A stretch of 64,000 nt of DNA from Paenibacillus sp. FSL H7-0326 (GCF_001955535.1 NZ_MPVN01000001.1:1240001-1304000), one strand, 5' to 3'. Shown: positions 25,508-34,577, counted from the first letter of the stretch. Program-made: numbers and translations. Notes: a model not told the origin generated them from the sequence alone.

Positions 25508-25749
25508 GATGCCGCACCTCTTGACAGTATAAGATTTAACGACAACATTCCCGAAAACTGCTGAATTTTCCTGCCTATGCTCTATCATAGACGAATTACA
25601 ATATTTTGCCAATTGATTCAGACCATTTTTTCTATTTCTTTTCGAGAAAATTAGACATGAAACAAATACATGTATCATTTCTCGTCACCAGCACCATATT
25701 AAAACACGATTGAGAAAAGATATGTGACACGGAGGAGGAAGCTTCTTAG

Positions 25750-27192
25750 ATGAGCAGCTGCAAAGAAAGCGCAAACGATCAAGCCAAGAGCGGGCAAAAC
25801 CTTAAATGGTGGCAGCTGTCTCTGCTTGGAGTAGCTTGTACCATTGGTACAGGGTATTTTCTTGGTTCTGCACTTGCCATTAAAATAGGGGGACCTTCTG
25901 TTCTCCTGACTTTTCTGCTGGCTGCCGCAGGAACATATTGTGTATTCGATGTGCTCGCACAAATGACCGCTAATTCACCGGAACAGGGATCTTTCCGATC
26001 CTATGCCAAAAAAGCCTATGGGCGCTGGGCAGGCTTCAGCAGTGGTTGGGCTTATTGGTGCTCTGAGCTGCTCATTATGGGAAGTCAGTTGACTGCACTC
26101 TCCCTGTTCTCCCGCTTCTGGTTCCCCCAAATTCCTGTATGGATGTTTGCTTCTGGATTTGCAATATTGGGACTCATTGTAGTGATCATTGGAAATAAGC
26201 TGTTTGATCCACTGGAGAGTGTAGCAGCCGTTATCAAAATCGCCGCAATCCTCATGTTCATCGTTCTCGGAGCTGCAGCCTTATTCGGCTGGCTGTCGGG
26301 AGGCATAGAACCGCAAATGCCGGTATCTGTCGGCACCTTATTCCCTAACGGTCTGACGGGCGCATGGGCAGCGCTTCTATTTTCGTTCTATGCTTTTGGA
26401 GGAATTGAGGTCATGGGGCTCATGGCACTCCGATTAAAGGAGCCGAAAGAAGCGCCAAAAGCCGGCAGAACGATGATCCTTCTGCTGGCGATCATATACA
26501 TTATCTCGTTGTTCCTGGTCGTATCCATCGCGCCATGGCGTGGTTTTGGTACGAAGGAAAGTCCTTTTATCCAAGCTTTGGACACATATCAACTTCCTTT
26601 TGTACCACATATTATGAATGGGGTCCTAATCGTTGCTGGGTTTTCTACGATGGTTGCATCCCTGTACGCGGTAACGACCATGCTCATCACGCTTGCACAA
26701 GACAAAGACGCCCCTCCTCTTTTTGCCAAAAAGGTGAAGAAGCGTTTCCCGGTTTACTCGTTTGGAATGACTGCAGCAGCACTATGTGCATCCATCGTTC
26801 TGGCACTGCTGCTTCCAGGCACACTGTACGAATATGTCACTACGGCCGCTGGCCTGATGCTTCTATTTAACTGGACTTTTATCCTTATCACCGCCGGCAA
26901 GCTTCTGAAGCTTACTACATTTGGACAGATCAAGAGATACGGTGGCATCCTTCTCATCCTGCTTGCCATAACAGGAACATTGTTTCATAGCACAAGCCGG
27001 CCCGGTTTCTGGATCAGTTTCTTGTTCATCGCCTGTATTGGGTTGATTACCTGGTTTATGCACAGCAAGATCTGGAGTGACAAAGGAAAAAGTAATCAGA
27101 AACACAAGACGGATAAACATCTCATTGAACAGTTAAAGAAAGATCGGCATCGCTTCCCTGCCCGAGTCAGAAAAGCAAAACAAAATCGATAA
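25750..27192 (+). CDS. APC-family amino acid permease
   Basis: A 480-aa inner-membrane transporter with about 12 helices of the amino acid-polyamine-organocation superfamily. Seen: the helix-1 substrate loop GVACTIGTGYFLGSALAI, the helix 2-3 SPEQGSFRSYAKKAYGRWAGFSSGWAYW and the helix-6 SFYAFGGIEVMGLMALRLKEPKEAPKA. A basic cytoplasmic tail closes the protein. It resembles the AAT/GABA permease branch; the amino acid is not predictable. ATG follows GGAGGAGG. The convergent Nudix gene ends only 17 nt away, with no separate terminator seen. Confidence 0.88.
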   Translation: MSSCKESANDQAKSGQNLKWWQLSLLGVACTIGTGYFLGSALAIKIGGPSVLLTFLLAAAGTYCVFDVLAQMTANSPEQGSFRSYAKKAYGRWAGFSSGWAYWCSELLIMGSQLTALSLFSRFWFPQIPVWMFASGFAILGLIVVIIGNKLFDPLESVAAVIKIAAILMFIVLGAAALFGWLSGGIEPQMPVSVGTLFPNGLTGAWAALLFSFYAFGGIEVMGLMALRLKEPKEAPKAGRTMILLLAIIYIISLFLVVSIAPWRGFGTKESPFIQALDTYQLPFVPHIMNGVLIVAGFSTMVASLYAVTTMLITLAQDKDAPPLFAKKVKKRFPVYSFGMTAAALCASIVLALLLPGTLYEYVTTAAGLMLLFNWTFILITAGKLLKLTTFGQIKRYGGILLILLAITGTLFHSTSRPGFWISFLFIACIGLITWFMHSKIWSDKGKSNQKHKTDKHLIEQLKKDRHRFPARVRKAKQNR

Positions 27193-27209
27193 AATGGGAT
27201 AAGCCACAG

Positions 27210-27698
27210 TCAATCACGAACGACTCTATGCTTCAGATAGAACATCAAGGCTGCCCGGTCGATATCCGAAAACTGAAGAGGATTCTGTTCCATCATGGAG
27301 GCGATATTCTTTACGTTTATCCAGGCCGGGTTCAGCGATTCATCTCCTGCTTCGAGGAGCTTCCCTTCCGCCTTGCATATAAAATACATTCCTATCGAAT
27401 CAATGGGGCCCTTCGTTGTTTGATGGGCACAAAAGGGCTCGACAACCTCTACTTCAAAGTCAGGATTAATACCGGTCGTGTCGATTCGCTTGGAAGCGCC
27501 CTCAATGCGAGTCACCTTAAGCCCGGTCTCCTCTTCCACTTCCCTGATCAGCGCTTGATAAATCGGTTCGTACAGCTCGATTCTGCCTCCAGGGAGTTCA
27601 AGACATTCCTGCCCGGGTTTGTTGCGGCTCTGAATAACAAGCTCAGTTCCTTGCTTGCTGTCCCGCTCAACAAAAGCTCTTGCGTTGACGTAGAACAT
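27210..27698 (-). CDS. Nudix hydrolase
   Basis: A 162-aa diphosphate-bond hydrolase with a canonical Nudix box, GGRIELYEPIYQALIREVEEETGL, in which the REVEEE metal-binding glutamates are intact. ATG 27698 has GAAGGAGG 6 nt upstream. The first 32 nt overlap the 3' end of the membrane protein gene at 27667, so translation is probably coupled. Substrate unknown; sequences of this sort act on nucleoside or sugar diphosphates. Confidence 0.85.
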   Translation of the reverse strand: MFYVNARAFVERDSKQGTELVIQSRNKPGQECLELPGGRIELYEPIYQALIREVEEETGLKVTRIEGASKRIDTTGINPDFEVEVVEPFCAHQTTKGPIDSIGMYFICKAEGKLLEAGDESLNPAWINVKNIASMMEQNPLQFSDIDRAALMFYLKHRVVRD

Positions 27699-28155
27699 GG
27701 TCATCCTCCTTCTCGAGATATTCTCTAAAATCATCCAGCTTCCATAACCTCGAGTCTTTATTTCGTATAAATACAGCACTCTTCTGCTTGATGGCTCGCT
27801 CGTACGAGCCCATCTCAAAGTCGCCAGCTGAACGTGACAGCTCGATATAGCGTATTGCTGTGTTATTCTGGACAAAGACAAGCAGCGTTATGGAGTCTAA
27901 ATATTGAACAGCATCAGGCACTTCATCCATATTGCGAACATCAATTGACGAAGGATCTAGATAAGGACCGAATATGTACAGCTCTTCCCAAGAAAATGGG
28001 GTTAGTTCTTCTAATTCAATACGATCTCCAGCTTGAGCTCCGGTTAACCTGCTTACCATCTCAGCATCGTCGAAGGGACGCGGACTTTCAATCCAATCCC
28101 ATAGGAAGATGAATAAGGTTATCAACCATAATAACATATATATCCACTTTTTCAT
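27667..28155 (-). CDS. Membrane-anchored hypothetical protein
   Basis: No family recognised. The 162-aa product starts with a single hydrophobic helix (MLLWLITLFIFLW, residues 7-19), followed by a soluble part with an acidic N-half (RIELEELTPFSWEELYIFGPY) and a basic tail. The fold of the soluble half is unknown. ATG has AGGGGAG upstream. It overlaps the following Nudix gene by 32 nt in a different frame. Confidence 0.65.
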   Translation of the reverse strand: MKKWIYMLLWLITLFIFLWDWIESPRPFDDAEMVSRLTGAQAGDRIELEELTPFSWEELYIFGPYLDPSSIDVRNMDEVPDAVQYLDSITLLVFVQNNTAIRYIELSRSAGDFEMGSYERAIKQKSAVFIRNKDSRLWKLDDFREYLEKEDDHVLRQRKSFC

Positions 28156-28311
28156 GTAATGGTTCTCCCCTTATATGTTAAATTTTTTAGTAAAAACGCA
28201 AACACACCTGCTACCTGCTGTCTTATTGTGATGAGAAATGGAGTTTACTTATAGGACTTGTGTAACCTGAAATAAATAGCATTCATAATTTTTTCACGAG
28301 TAAGAAAATAC

Positions 28312-28342
28312 AAAAAAAGACGGATCCCTGTTCGGATCCATC
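28312..28342 (-). terminator. Terminator of the Cof-type hydrolase gene
   Basis: Two GGATCC hexamers pair around a 6-nt loop, extended by GA/TC; on the minus strand seven T follow. Confidence 0.75.
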
Positions 28343-28370
28343 TTCTCTCATCTCAACATATTGGGTTAGA

Positions 28371-29153
28371 TTACAGCAAGCCTGCATACTCCAGTCCTCT
28401 ACGGATGCCCTTCTCGTCTACCGAGCTTGTCACATGATTGGCATAGGATTTAACCTCATCGTTCGCATTCCCCATGGCAATTCCAAGTCCGACATAAGAC
28501 AGCATTTCCACATCATTCAAGCCATCGCCAAAGGCAACAACCTCTTCCTTGGATCGTCCGATATGCTTAAGGACCGCCTCAATTCCCTTAGCTTTTGAAC
28601 CACCTGCCGGAATGACATCCATTGCATACTTATGCCATCTAACAAAATGAAGATCGTCATAACCCGCTTCCTTCGCCGTATACAAATGCTCTTCATGCTC
28701 CTGGCAGTACAGGAGTGCTTGGTAGATTGGAGCTTCCTTCCAGTAACCTGTCTTGTACCCCGGTACTTCAACTTGAAGCGTTTGAAAGGAAGCGGCTATG
28801 AACTCGTGAAGCTCCATATTGGAGAATCCAGCCTCAGCTCCCTGCATGACAATGGGATGATTGTACGACAGAGCGCTGTTCTCCAATCTCTCAAGTGTGT
28901 TCGTGTGTATAGGATGCGAATATATCATCTCGCCTTTATAGACAACATAAGAACCATTAAGACTAATGAAAGAATCAATACCCAGCTGGGACATATATTT
29001 CGTAAAATAGTACGGTGCTCTTCCGGTAGCAATAAAGACGTCAGTCCCTTTTGCCTTCAATTCGTTGATCGCCTCGATCGTATCTTGTGGAATTACCTTC
29101 TCATCATTGACTAATGTTCCATCGATATCAAAAAACACTACTTTATAGGTCAT
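28371..29153 (-). CDS. Cof-type HAD-IIB sugar phosphatase
   Basis: A 260-aa cytoplasmic phosphatase with all four HAD motifs: FFDIDGTLV (nucleophile Asp), FIATGRAP, the lysine in GGSKAKGIEAVL and FGDGLNDVEML. The IIB cap lies between motifs II and III. Relatives dephosphorylate sugar phosphates or FMN. ATG 29153 follows GGAGG by 11 nt; the ATG at 29171 contains that RBS. Confidence 0.88.
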   Translation of the reverse strand: MTYKVVFFDIDGTLVNDEKVIPQDTIEAINELKAKGTDVFIATGRAPYYFTKYMSQLGIDSFISLNGSYVVYKGEMIYSHPIHTNTLERLENSALSYNHPIVMQGAEAGFSNMELHEFIAASFQTLQVEVPGYKTGYWKEAPIYQALLYCQEHEEHLYTAKEAGYDDLHFVRWHKYAMDVIPAGGSKAKGIEAVLKHIGRSKEEVVAFGDGLNDVEMLSYVGLGIAMGNANDEVKSYANHVTSSVDEKGIRRGLEYAGLL

Positions 29154-29245
29154 GGTTGTAACATCCTCCATCGCTGCTGTGTTGTTGTGTGTATTAAGTA
29201 CAATTTTCGCTTGTTATCGTCAGGTGCAAGGCAAATGCAGCATGT

Positions 29246-29893
29246 TTATTTTCTCCCGTAATCAGCCTTAATCTCTCCCCACGCTTTGGTTTCCCACTTC
29301 AGTATTTTATTATTGTAAGTATGGGTGGCAAGCCATTTCTCGGCCCGATCAATCATATCCCAAATCTGCTGGGTGGAAGTATCCCGCTTCAGTGTCGTTG
29401 CAGCCTTCTTCTGCCTGACCCACTTCATTGCATTCACAGAATCACTATAAATAGTCTTGCTGCTGCCCTGCTGCTGTAAATACGCCAGAGCATGTACAAT
29501 GGCAAGGAACTCTCCAATATTATTCGTCCCATTCGGAATAGGACCCACACTAAACAAGACAGCTCCTGTCCGGGTGTCTACACCCTTATACTCCATCGGT
29601 CCGGGATTGCCTCTTGTTCCTACGTCCACAGATATACTATCGTAATCGATTTCAGAGGCAATTGCCTCAGCAGATGCCCCCTTGCTGCTGACACTGCCTT
29701 GAGATTTGCCCGCGGTGTTCCCCCATATGCCTTTCCATCCGCTTGTATAAGCTTTTTCAGCCTCTGCCTTGGATTCAAATGCTTTATATTTTGCACCGGT
29801 CACTCCGTTCACCTGCTGCTGGCATGCTGGCCAGCTGGTATAGATCCCGGGTGTTTTTCCTTCCCATACCACATAATACTTTTGCTTCGCCAT
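29246..29893 (-). CDS. rnhA: Ribonuclease HI with N-terminal viroplasmin domain
   Basis: A 215-aa enzyme that cuts RNA in RNA-DNA hybrids. The N-terminal viroplasmin/HBD-like domain (residues 1-50, YYVVWEGKTPGIYTSWPACQQQVNG) binds hybrids; the C-terminal RNase H domain has the D-E-D-D set in SVDVGTRGNPGP, NNIGEFLAI, IYSDSVNAMKW and the final IKADYGRK. The arrangement matches Bacillus halodurans-type RNase H1. ATG 29893 has GGAGG 6 nt upstream. Confidence 0.92.
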   Translation of the reverse strand: MAKQKYYVVWEGKTPGIYTSWPACQQQVNGVTGAKYKAFESKAEAEKAYTSGWKGIWGNTAGKSQGSVSSKGASAEAIASEIDYDSISVDVGTRGNPGPMEYKGVDTRTGAVLFSVGPIPNGTNNIGEFLAIVHALAYLQQQGSSKTIYSDSVNAMKWVRQKKAATTLKRDTSTQQIWDMIDRAEKWLATHTYNNKILKWETKAWGEIKADYGRK

Positions 29894-29957
29894 ATTTTCC
29901 TCCATATCATTCCCTAACACGTTATTATCTACAATACCTTCTTACAGCCTTGGATGC

Positions 29958-30004
29958 AAAAAAAGAACACCTAAGTTCCAGAAGTTATTGAACTCGAGTG
30001 TCCT
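29958..30004 (-). terminator. Terminator of the Nudix-methyltransferase pair
   Basis: ACAC..AGTTC and GAACT..GTGT arms around a loop of about 11 nt, followed on the minus strand by seven T. Confidence 0.75.
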
Positions 30005-30015
30005 TATATGACCTA

Positions 30016-30705
30016 TCACCTAGATAATTTAAGCATTTGGTTCGCTCCACGCTGAAATTCGTAAGATACATTAACTAGCTCACTCGTCCATCCTTCTCTA
30101 TCTACATATGAAAGGACTTCATCTAGTAATGGATATCTCCTGCCATCCAGCTGAATAATGGGATAAATCCGAATTTCCTCTTCAGCCACTCTCATCATCT
30201 CTTGTAATGTATCTAGATGAAATTGAAGAGACAAACGCTCACCATACATGAACAAAAAATGTGCACTTAATATCAGATCAAACTGCTTATCTTGAAAGGG
30301 TAACTGAGGAAGTGCCGCCTCTATGTAATTCTCTGGATTTGCTCGCCTATCTGTTGTACTTAAGTCAAGAGCATGGGTTCGATGGTCTAAGAGATCGGCC
30401 AAATTGGAAAAATAATTCCATTTGTACTGATCCTGAGCCTTAGACATTTGCTCTATCGCATGTTTGATATCTTCTTTGCCTTTGGCATACAGGATATCCC
30501 ATGAATAAGCATAGGCAATGTCCACGGATTTCGCCTTACCTCCACGTTGATTCGCAACAGCCGTAAAGGAACAAGCTCCGCCTGGACAATCCAAAATACG
30601 CTTTGATGCAATGTCATCGTTAGAAAATTGAAACATGTGTTCATATTCTTCATATGAACGCCCAATAAATATAATACGATTCAAGTCTAGGCCACTGTTC
30701 TTCAT
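30016..30705 (-). CDS. Class I SAM-dependent methyltransferase
   Basis: A 229-aa protein with a Rossmann SAM site. ILDCPGGACSFTAVANQRG (residues 37-55) is a variant motif I with PGG in place of the usual GxGxG. AKSVDIAYAY follows as motif II, and FDLILSAHFLFMY as the strand-4 motif. The target is unknown. The weak RBS and the 7-nt gap to the Nudix-like gene upstream suggest translational coupling. Confidence 0.75.
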   Translation of the reverse strand: MKNSGLDLNRIIFIGRSYEEYEHMFQFSNDDIASKRILDCPGGACSFTAVANQRGGKAKSVDIAYAYSWDILYAKGKEDIKHAIEQMSKAQDQYKWNYFSNLADLLDHRTHALDLSTTDRRANPENYIEAALPQLPFQDKQFDLILSAHFLFMYGERLSLQFHLDTLQEMMRVAEEEIRIYPIIQLDGRRYPLLDEVLSYVDREGWTSELVNVSYEFQRGANQMLKLSR

Positions 30706-30712
30706 ACTTCGC

Positions 30713-31189
30713 TCAGCTCACGATATGTTTGATGCCATTGGCAGTATTAATATCTTTCAACTCAGGAACAACAAATTCAGGCACAACCCAATGCCGCTCT
30801 AATTCATCCAGCGGAATCCATTTGTACACGTAATCTTTGTTCGCTCCTGCAAACTCGCATGTCTTTTTGAAGATCGGATGCTTAAGGGGAAGCTCTAACA
30901 GGAAAAACATTCCTGACTCATGAATTTGTATCGTCGGCGAGATCGGCAATTCAATCACATTCTCGATCAGCCATACCTGCTGTTCACTGATGACAGGTAC
31001 ACCAAGCCATTCATATATCATCTTACCAATCGTGTACTCCGGAGAATCATCAGCCTCTACACTGCCTCCAGGCAAAAACCAATAAGGCTGGTTTCGTTCT
31101 CTTTGCAGCAGCACTTTGCCTTCGTGAATGATTATTCCCCCTGTTGTTGTGTGATATTGAATCGATTCATGTTCATAGGATATCATCAT
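30713..31189 (-). CDS. Nudix-fold protein with degenerate Nudix box
   Basis: A 158-aa protein whose fold is that of a Nudix hydrolase (GGIIIHEGKVLLQRERNQPYWFLPGG). The catalytic box is damaged: the region reads GGSVEADDSPEYTIGKMIYEWLGV, in which the REUxEE core has become KMIYEW, leaving one of the usual glutamates. It may therefore bind rather than hydrolyse its ligand. ATG 31189 has AAGGAGG 7 nt upstream. Probably co-transcribed with the methyltransferase. Confidence 0.75.
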   Translation of the reverse strand: MMISYEHESIQYHTTTGGIIIHEGKVLLQRERNQPYWFLPGGSVEADDSPEYTIGKMIYEWLGVPVISEQQVWLIENVIELPISPTIQIHESGMFFLLELPLKHPIFKKTCEFAGANKDYVYKWIPLDELERHWVVPEFVVPELKDINTANGIKHIVS

Positions 31190-31366
31190 CACTATTCCTC
31201 CTTAAATACAAAGCGACTGAATGAAAATCGGGTCCTTTTGTCCCACACCATACATAGCTTCTCTCAAACCCGTTCTATCCATGCCTACAGTAAAAGACAT
31301 TCGTAAATATAATAACAAGCCTGGTCAGGGAATAGTTTGATTTTTTCAAAATTTATTTTTATTTTT

Positions 31367-31383
31367 TTATGAAATTGATTCAA
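31367..31383 (+). repeat. Copy of the TTATGAAATTGATTCA motif
   Basis: TTATGAAATTGATTCAA lies about 180 nt upstream of the Nudix-like gene, in the gap before the phosphatase terminator. It is identical over 16 nt to the arms of the 45.7-45.8 kb element. Confidence 0.6.
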
Positions 31384-31400
31384 TTGCTGAGATACTAAAT

Positions 31401-31432
31401 AAAAAGAAGCAGTGCACTATTGCATCTGCTCC
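31401..31432 (-). terminator. Terminator of the phosphatase/SdpI operon
   Basis: GAGCAG-TGCA and TGCA-GCTTC arms around a 4-nt loop, followed on the minus strand by TTTTTATTT. Confidence 0.7.
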
Positions 31433-31437
31433 TTTAT

Positions 31438-32079
31438 CTAGGTACCATTCATTCCGGCTGTCTCAGGGTAATGTGAAATATCCGCATGAAGCATGACTTC
31501 AGGCTTGTTCTCTTCATCAAATACAATCTTGCACAGGGAAACAGGGTGAATATAAGGCAAATCCCATAACGTATCAAGCGAGCGCTGCTCGATCCATGTC
31601 ATCAGCAGCTTAACCACTACCGTGTGGGTTACGATAAGAACCGTCTTTCCCTGATTTACGTTTAGAATATGCTTCAGTTCTTGCTGCGCTCTGGTCATCG
31701 TTTCGATGTAGGTTTCTCCACCGTCTGCAGCGAACACTTCCGGTTCCTCCCAAAATAGCTGGTACTTCACCGGCTCCTCCACTTTCAGCTCGTCTCCGGT
31801 TCGGCCTTCCCATAGCCCCAGATTCATTTCCCTCAAGTTATCCGTTAGATTCATAGGTATCTCGCGGCAGCCGCGGATCAGCTCTGCAGTATGAACTGCT
31901 CTGCCGCTTGAGCTTGTGTAGATTGCATCAATAGGCTGCTCAACGAGCGCTTCACCGAGCCAGCGTGCTTGACGGATTCCGAGCTCCGTTAACGGCGAGT
32001 CTTGATGTCCCTGCATTTTGCCCAGCACGTTCCATTCTGTCTGTCCGTGCCTTACGATGTATATCGTCGTAACTGACAT
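31438..32079 (-). CDS. Histidine phosphatase family protein (phosphoglycerate mutase-like)
   Basis: A 213-aa branch-1 histidine phosphatase. The phosphorylated histidine is in IYIVRHGQTEWN, with GHQDSPLTELGIRQA, the acid in NLREMNLGLWEG and the second histidine in LIVTHTVVV. Likely a cobC/phoE-like phosphatase rather than a glycolytic mutase. GGAGGA precedes the ATG and overlaps the end of the SdpI gene (13-nt gap), so the two form an operon. Confidence 0.85.
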   Translation of the reverse strand: MSVTTIYIVRHGQTEWNVLGKMQGHQDSPLTELGIRQARWLGEALVEQPIDAIYTSSSGRAVHTAELIRGCREIPMNLTDNLREMNLGLWEGRTGDELKVEEPVKYQLFWEEPEVFAADGGETYIETMTRAQQELKHILNVNQGKTVLIVTHTVVVKLLMTWIEQRSLDTLWDLPYIHPVSLCKIVFDEENKPEVMLHADISHYPETAGMNGT

Positions 32080-32092
32080 ATTGTTCCTCCAT

Positions 32093-32437
32093 TTAGTAGG
32101 TTCTATCTTCTAATTCCTTCAGTCTGCGTTCGACGACCACAAACAGGAGCAGATTGAACATCAGCATAAGTCCGACCAGAATGCCAAAGCCCTCCATACC
32201 GCGAACAAACCTGGATACAAACAAACCGATAATAATATAGAAGATACCTATTCCGACCATCCAGACTGCACTATAACGATTGGCTTCCTTCCACATGCGT
32301 TCACTTTTCATGGAACGATTCGTCCGATAACCATAAATGTGGTTCATTCGTTTAGGAGGTCTGATTCGCATGAATAGTCCTAGAATGATAAATATAACCC
32401 CAACAAAGCTAAACACCACAAGATTCTCCACATCCAT
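32093..32437 (-). CDS. SdpI-family membrane protein
   Basis: A 114-aa protein with three hydrophobic helices and the SdpI signature IYGYRTNRSMKSERMWKEANRYS between helices 1 and 2. SdpI gives immunity to the sporulation-delaying toxin SdpC in B. subtilis; short homologues without a toxin gene nearby are common and their role is unknown. ATG 32437 has AAAGGAGGG upstream. No SdpC-like gene is present in the window. Confidence 0.8.
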   Translation of the reverse strand: MDVENLVVFSFVGVIFIILGLFMRIRPPKRMNHIYGYRTNRSMKSERMWKEANRYSAVWMVGIGIFYIIIGLFVSRFVRGMEGFGILVGLMLMFNLLLFVVVERRLKELEDRTY

Positions 32438-32565
32438 AGGCACCCTCCTTTTCACTGCTTAAGTTAGAGGAGCTCTTTGCTGAACTTTGCCGTCAATTAT
32501 CTACTGGATAACTGCATAGGCGATAACTCCATTTTAGCATGAAGCTGCCATTACCAGAACCTCTG

Positions 32566-33396
32566 TTAATCATTTATAACGCTTGTTATATCTATATCGG
32601 GCCTGTGTATCCTAATCAAATCCAACGTTTCGTAGATGAGCTCCGACAGCAGCTCGATGGACTCTTCCATAGGCAGCTGCCACACCATATTCATCCGATG
32701 TTCCAAGTTAATTGGTTTGATGCTCATCTGCTCATAAATTTGCCGCACACTTTTCCATTTTCCCGGATGATACATTCGGTTTAATCCGCACAAAATGGAC
32801 AGCAGCTTATCTTGGTTTCGAAGCTTCCCTTCTATTACGTATAAATGATCACTTCGTTCCATATAGGATGCTTTAAGCACTGGCTCGGGGAAAAAATCGA
32901 GATTTGATTTTATTAAAACAGTTGCAAGTTCCTCTGGATATTGACTCAGCCTAGCTTTCCAGCCTTTGATTAATCCCACAGGATCATATAATGTTCTAGC
33001 CTTAAGGAGGCCAGTCGCAACCGTATGAGTGTTCAAACTAATATCATAATCTTCTAGCAATGAATCCAGCTTACGACAGACAAATCTTTCAGAGAAATAT
33101 ACGACTTCACATTTGATCTGATGCACCCAATAATTGACGGCCAGAACTTCTTCCGTTACAGCTATGATCTTGCCCTGACAGATCTGAAGATCTTGATCTA
33201 CATACTTTTTTAACTGATCAGAAATGGTGTTTTCTACATAGGCGATAATATCAATATCTGAGGAAGGATAGACAAACCCGGAAGCAACTGAACCTGTAAC
33301 AGCAATCGCTTTAATATCAGGCACATGATTCTTTATGCTCTCTGACTTCTCTTGTGCTATGGCAAATAAATAACTATGCAAGTCCGATTGAATCAT
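32566..33396 (-). CDS. Nucleotidyltransferase-fold protein
   Basis: A 276-aa protein with the DNA polymerase beta-type signature GSVASGFVYPSSDIDIIAYV (residues 35-54), that is GS followed by SxxDID, where the two aspartates bind metal. The C-terminal helical part includes LLSILCGLNRMYHPGKWKS. It resembles minimal aminoglycoside nucleotidyltransferases, but no drug specificity can be inferred. ATG follows AGGAGG. It starts a run of small genes on the minus strand with the GNAT and thyX genes upstream. Confidence 0.7.
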   Translation of the reverse strand: MIQSDLHSYLFAIAQEKSESIKNHVPDIKAIAVTGSVASGFVYPSSDIDIIAYVENTISDQLKKYVDQDLQICQGKIIAVTEEVLAVNYWVHQIKCEVVYFSERFVCRKLDSLLEDYDISLNTHTVATGLLKARTLYDPVGLIKGWKARLSQYPEELATVLIKSNLDFFPEPVLKASYMERSDHLYVIEGKLRNQDKLLSILCGLNRMYHPGKWKSVRQIYEQMSIKPINLEHRMNMVWQLPMEESIELLSELIYETLDLIRIHRPDIDITSVIND

Positions 33397-33421
33397 TCTG
33401 CACGCCTCCTGTTCAGCAGCA

Positions 33422-33847
33422 TCATTCTACATCCGTGTCAGAAGAACGAAGAAGAACATCGTCACGCCCGGTCCAGCCCATACGAGACCAAAAAGCCTTT
33501 CCCGCCTCATTCGAGTCGAGCACCATAATATGCGCACGCTGTATGCCTGCTTCCCGCAGTAATGCTATAGCATGGCGAACTAAATTTTTGGCAATGGATT
33601 GTCCCCGAAATCCAGGCTCCACTGCTAAATGATACAGATATCCTCTTCTTCCGTCATGACCGGAGAGCAGTGTTCCAATGATCCTTCCATTGTTCACCGC
33701 TACCTGACTGAAGCCTTGATTCCGCTCGAGGTACAGCTGTATAGACTCCCTGGAATCCGCACTACTGAGTCCCATCCCTTCTGTCCTATTCCAAAGAGCG
33801 AAGCTCTCCTCATAGTCTTCTATTACCATCTTACGAAATTCAATCAT
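33422..33847 (-). CDS. GNAT-family N-acetyltransferase
   Basis: A 141-aa acetyltransferase with LYHLAVEPGFRGQSIAKNLVRHAI as the acetyl-CoA-binding strand and loop, and LDSNEAGKAFWSRMGW as the C-terminal motif. Close to the YpeA/RimI-like short group. GGAGGA lies inside the end of thyX, whose stop is 1 nt before this ATG, so the two are translationally coupled. Target unknown. Confidence 0.82.
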   Translation of the reverse strand: MIEFRKMVIEDYEESFALWNRTEGMGLSSADSRESIQLYLERNQGFSQVAVNNGRIIGTLLSGHDGRRGYLYHLAVEPGFRGQSIAKNLVRHAIALLREAGIQRAHIMVLDSNEAGKAFWSRMGWTGRDDVLLRSSDTDVE

Positions 33848-33848
33848 A

Positions 33849-34577
33849 TTAAGCTTCCTCCACTGTTATGCTGTCCAGGTCAACCATCTCTTTAAGTGCA
33901 TACGGAAAAAGGGGTTCACATAAATTCAAAATGGCTTTGGCATACAGCTGTATTTCTTTTTGAGCATCATGCATCAGACGTTGGTTCAGGAAATGACACA
34001 CGGACTGAAGAGATGCCGTCCAATACCAGCGGATGTACATTCCGTATGAAGGCAAGAACAGTCTGGCCTGCTCGGCACACACCCCTCTCTTAAGTGCTTC
34101 CTCATATTTTTGTACCCCCAGCTCTATGTAATCTATTAACTCCTGAGTCAGCTTCGTTCCTTCTTCGGTCGTTAGCGATGCTCCGCTGCCTTGCTTCGAA
34201 TTCTCCGGTGCACTCCTCCACTCATGATGTTGTGGAATGTAGAATTCCGGTTCTTCCGTTATGTACCTGCGGCTGGATTCGTTCCAGGCCTCCATACTAT
34301 CCCCTGTTCCTTCCATATGACTAGACCCAATAACATACTTCCACCACTGTCTGGCTACCATGAGAGGGGCATAAACCTCAAACTGAAGCATCACGTGCCG
34401 AAACGGAGAGGTATGTCCCTCTCTTGCCAGAAACTGAACAAGCCGGACATCTCGATCTGATAATGTGGTAGACTCCTTCGCATAGGATACTCTAGCCGCG
34501 TTGACAATGGTCAGGTCAGAGCCCATATGATTCACCAGCCTGACGTAGCCTTTGTCCAGCACTTGTTCAAATGACAT
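33849..34577 (-). CDS. thyX: FAD-dependent thymidylate synthase with atypical ThyX motif
   Basis: A 242-aa ThyX-type enzyme that methylates dUMP with methylene-tetrahydrofolate and FAD. The N-terminal half is standard (NAARVSYAKES, FLAREGHTSPFRHVMLQFEV). The ThyX signature is unusual: the RHRIxS part reads KYVIGS (residues 80-85), then 12 extra residues precede WNESSRRY (98-105). Arginines at 103-104 and Tyr105 are kept. ATG 34577 follows AGAAGG. No thyA is seen in this window. Confidence 0.85.
   Translation of the reverse strand: MSFEQVLDKGYVRLVNHMGSDLTIVNAARVSYAKESTTLSDRDVRLVQFLAREGHTSPFRHVMLQFEVYAPLMVARQWWKYVIGSSHMEGTGDSMEAWNESSRRYITEEPEFYIPQHHEWRSAPENSKQGSGASLTTEEGTKLTQELIDYIELGVQKYEEALKRGVCAEQARLFLPSYGMYIRWYWTASLQSVCHFLNQRLMHDAQKEIQLYAKAILNLCEPLFPYALKEMVDLDSITVEEA

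Noticed and set aside
32093..32437. SdpI-like protein as part of a toxin-immunity system
   Set aside because: No SdpC-like or other toxin gene and no small secreted peptide is nearby; its partner in the operon is a phosphatase.
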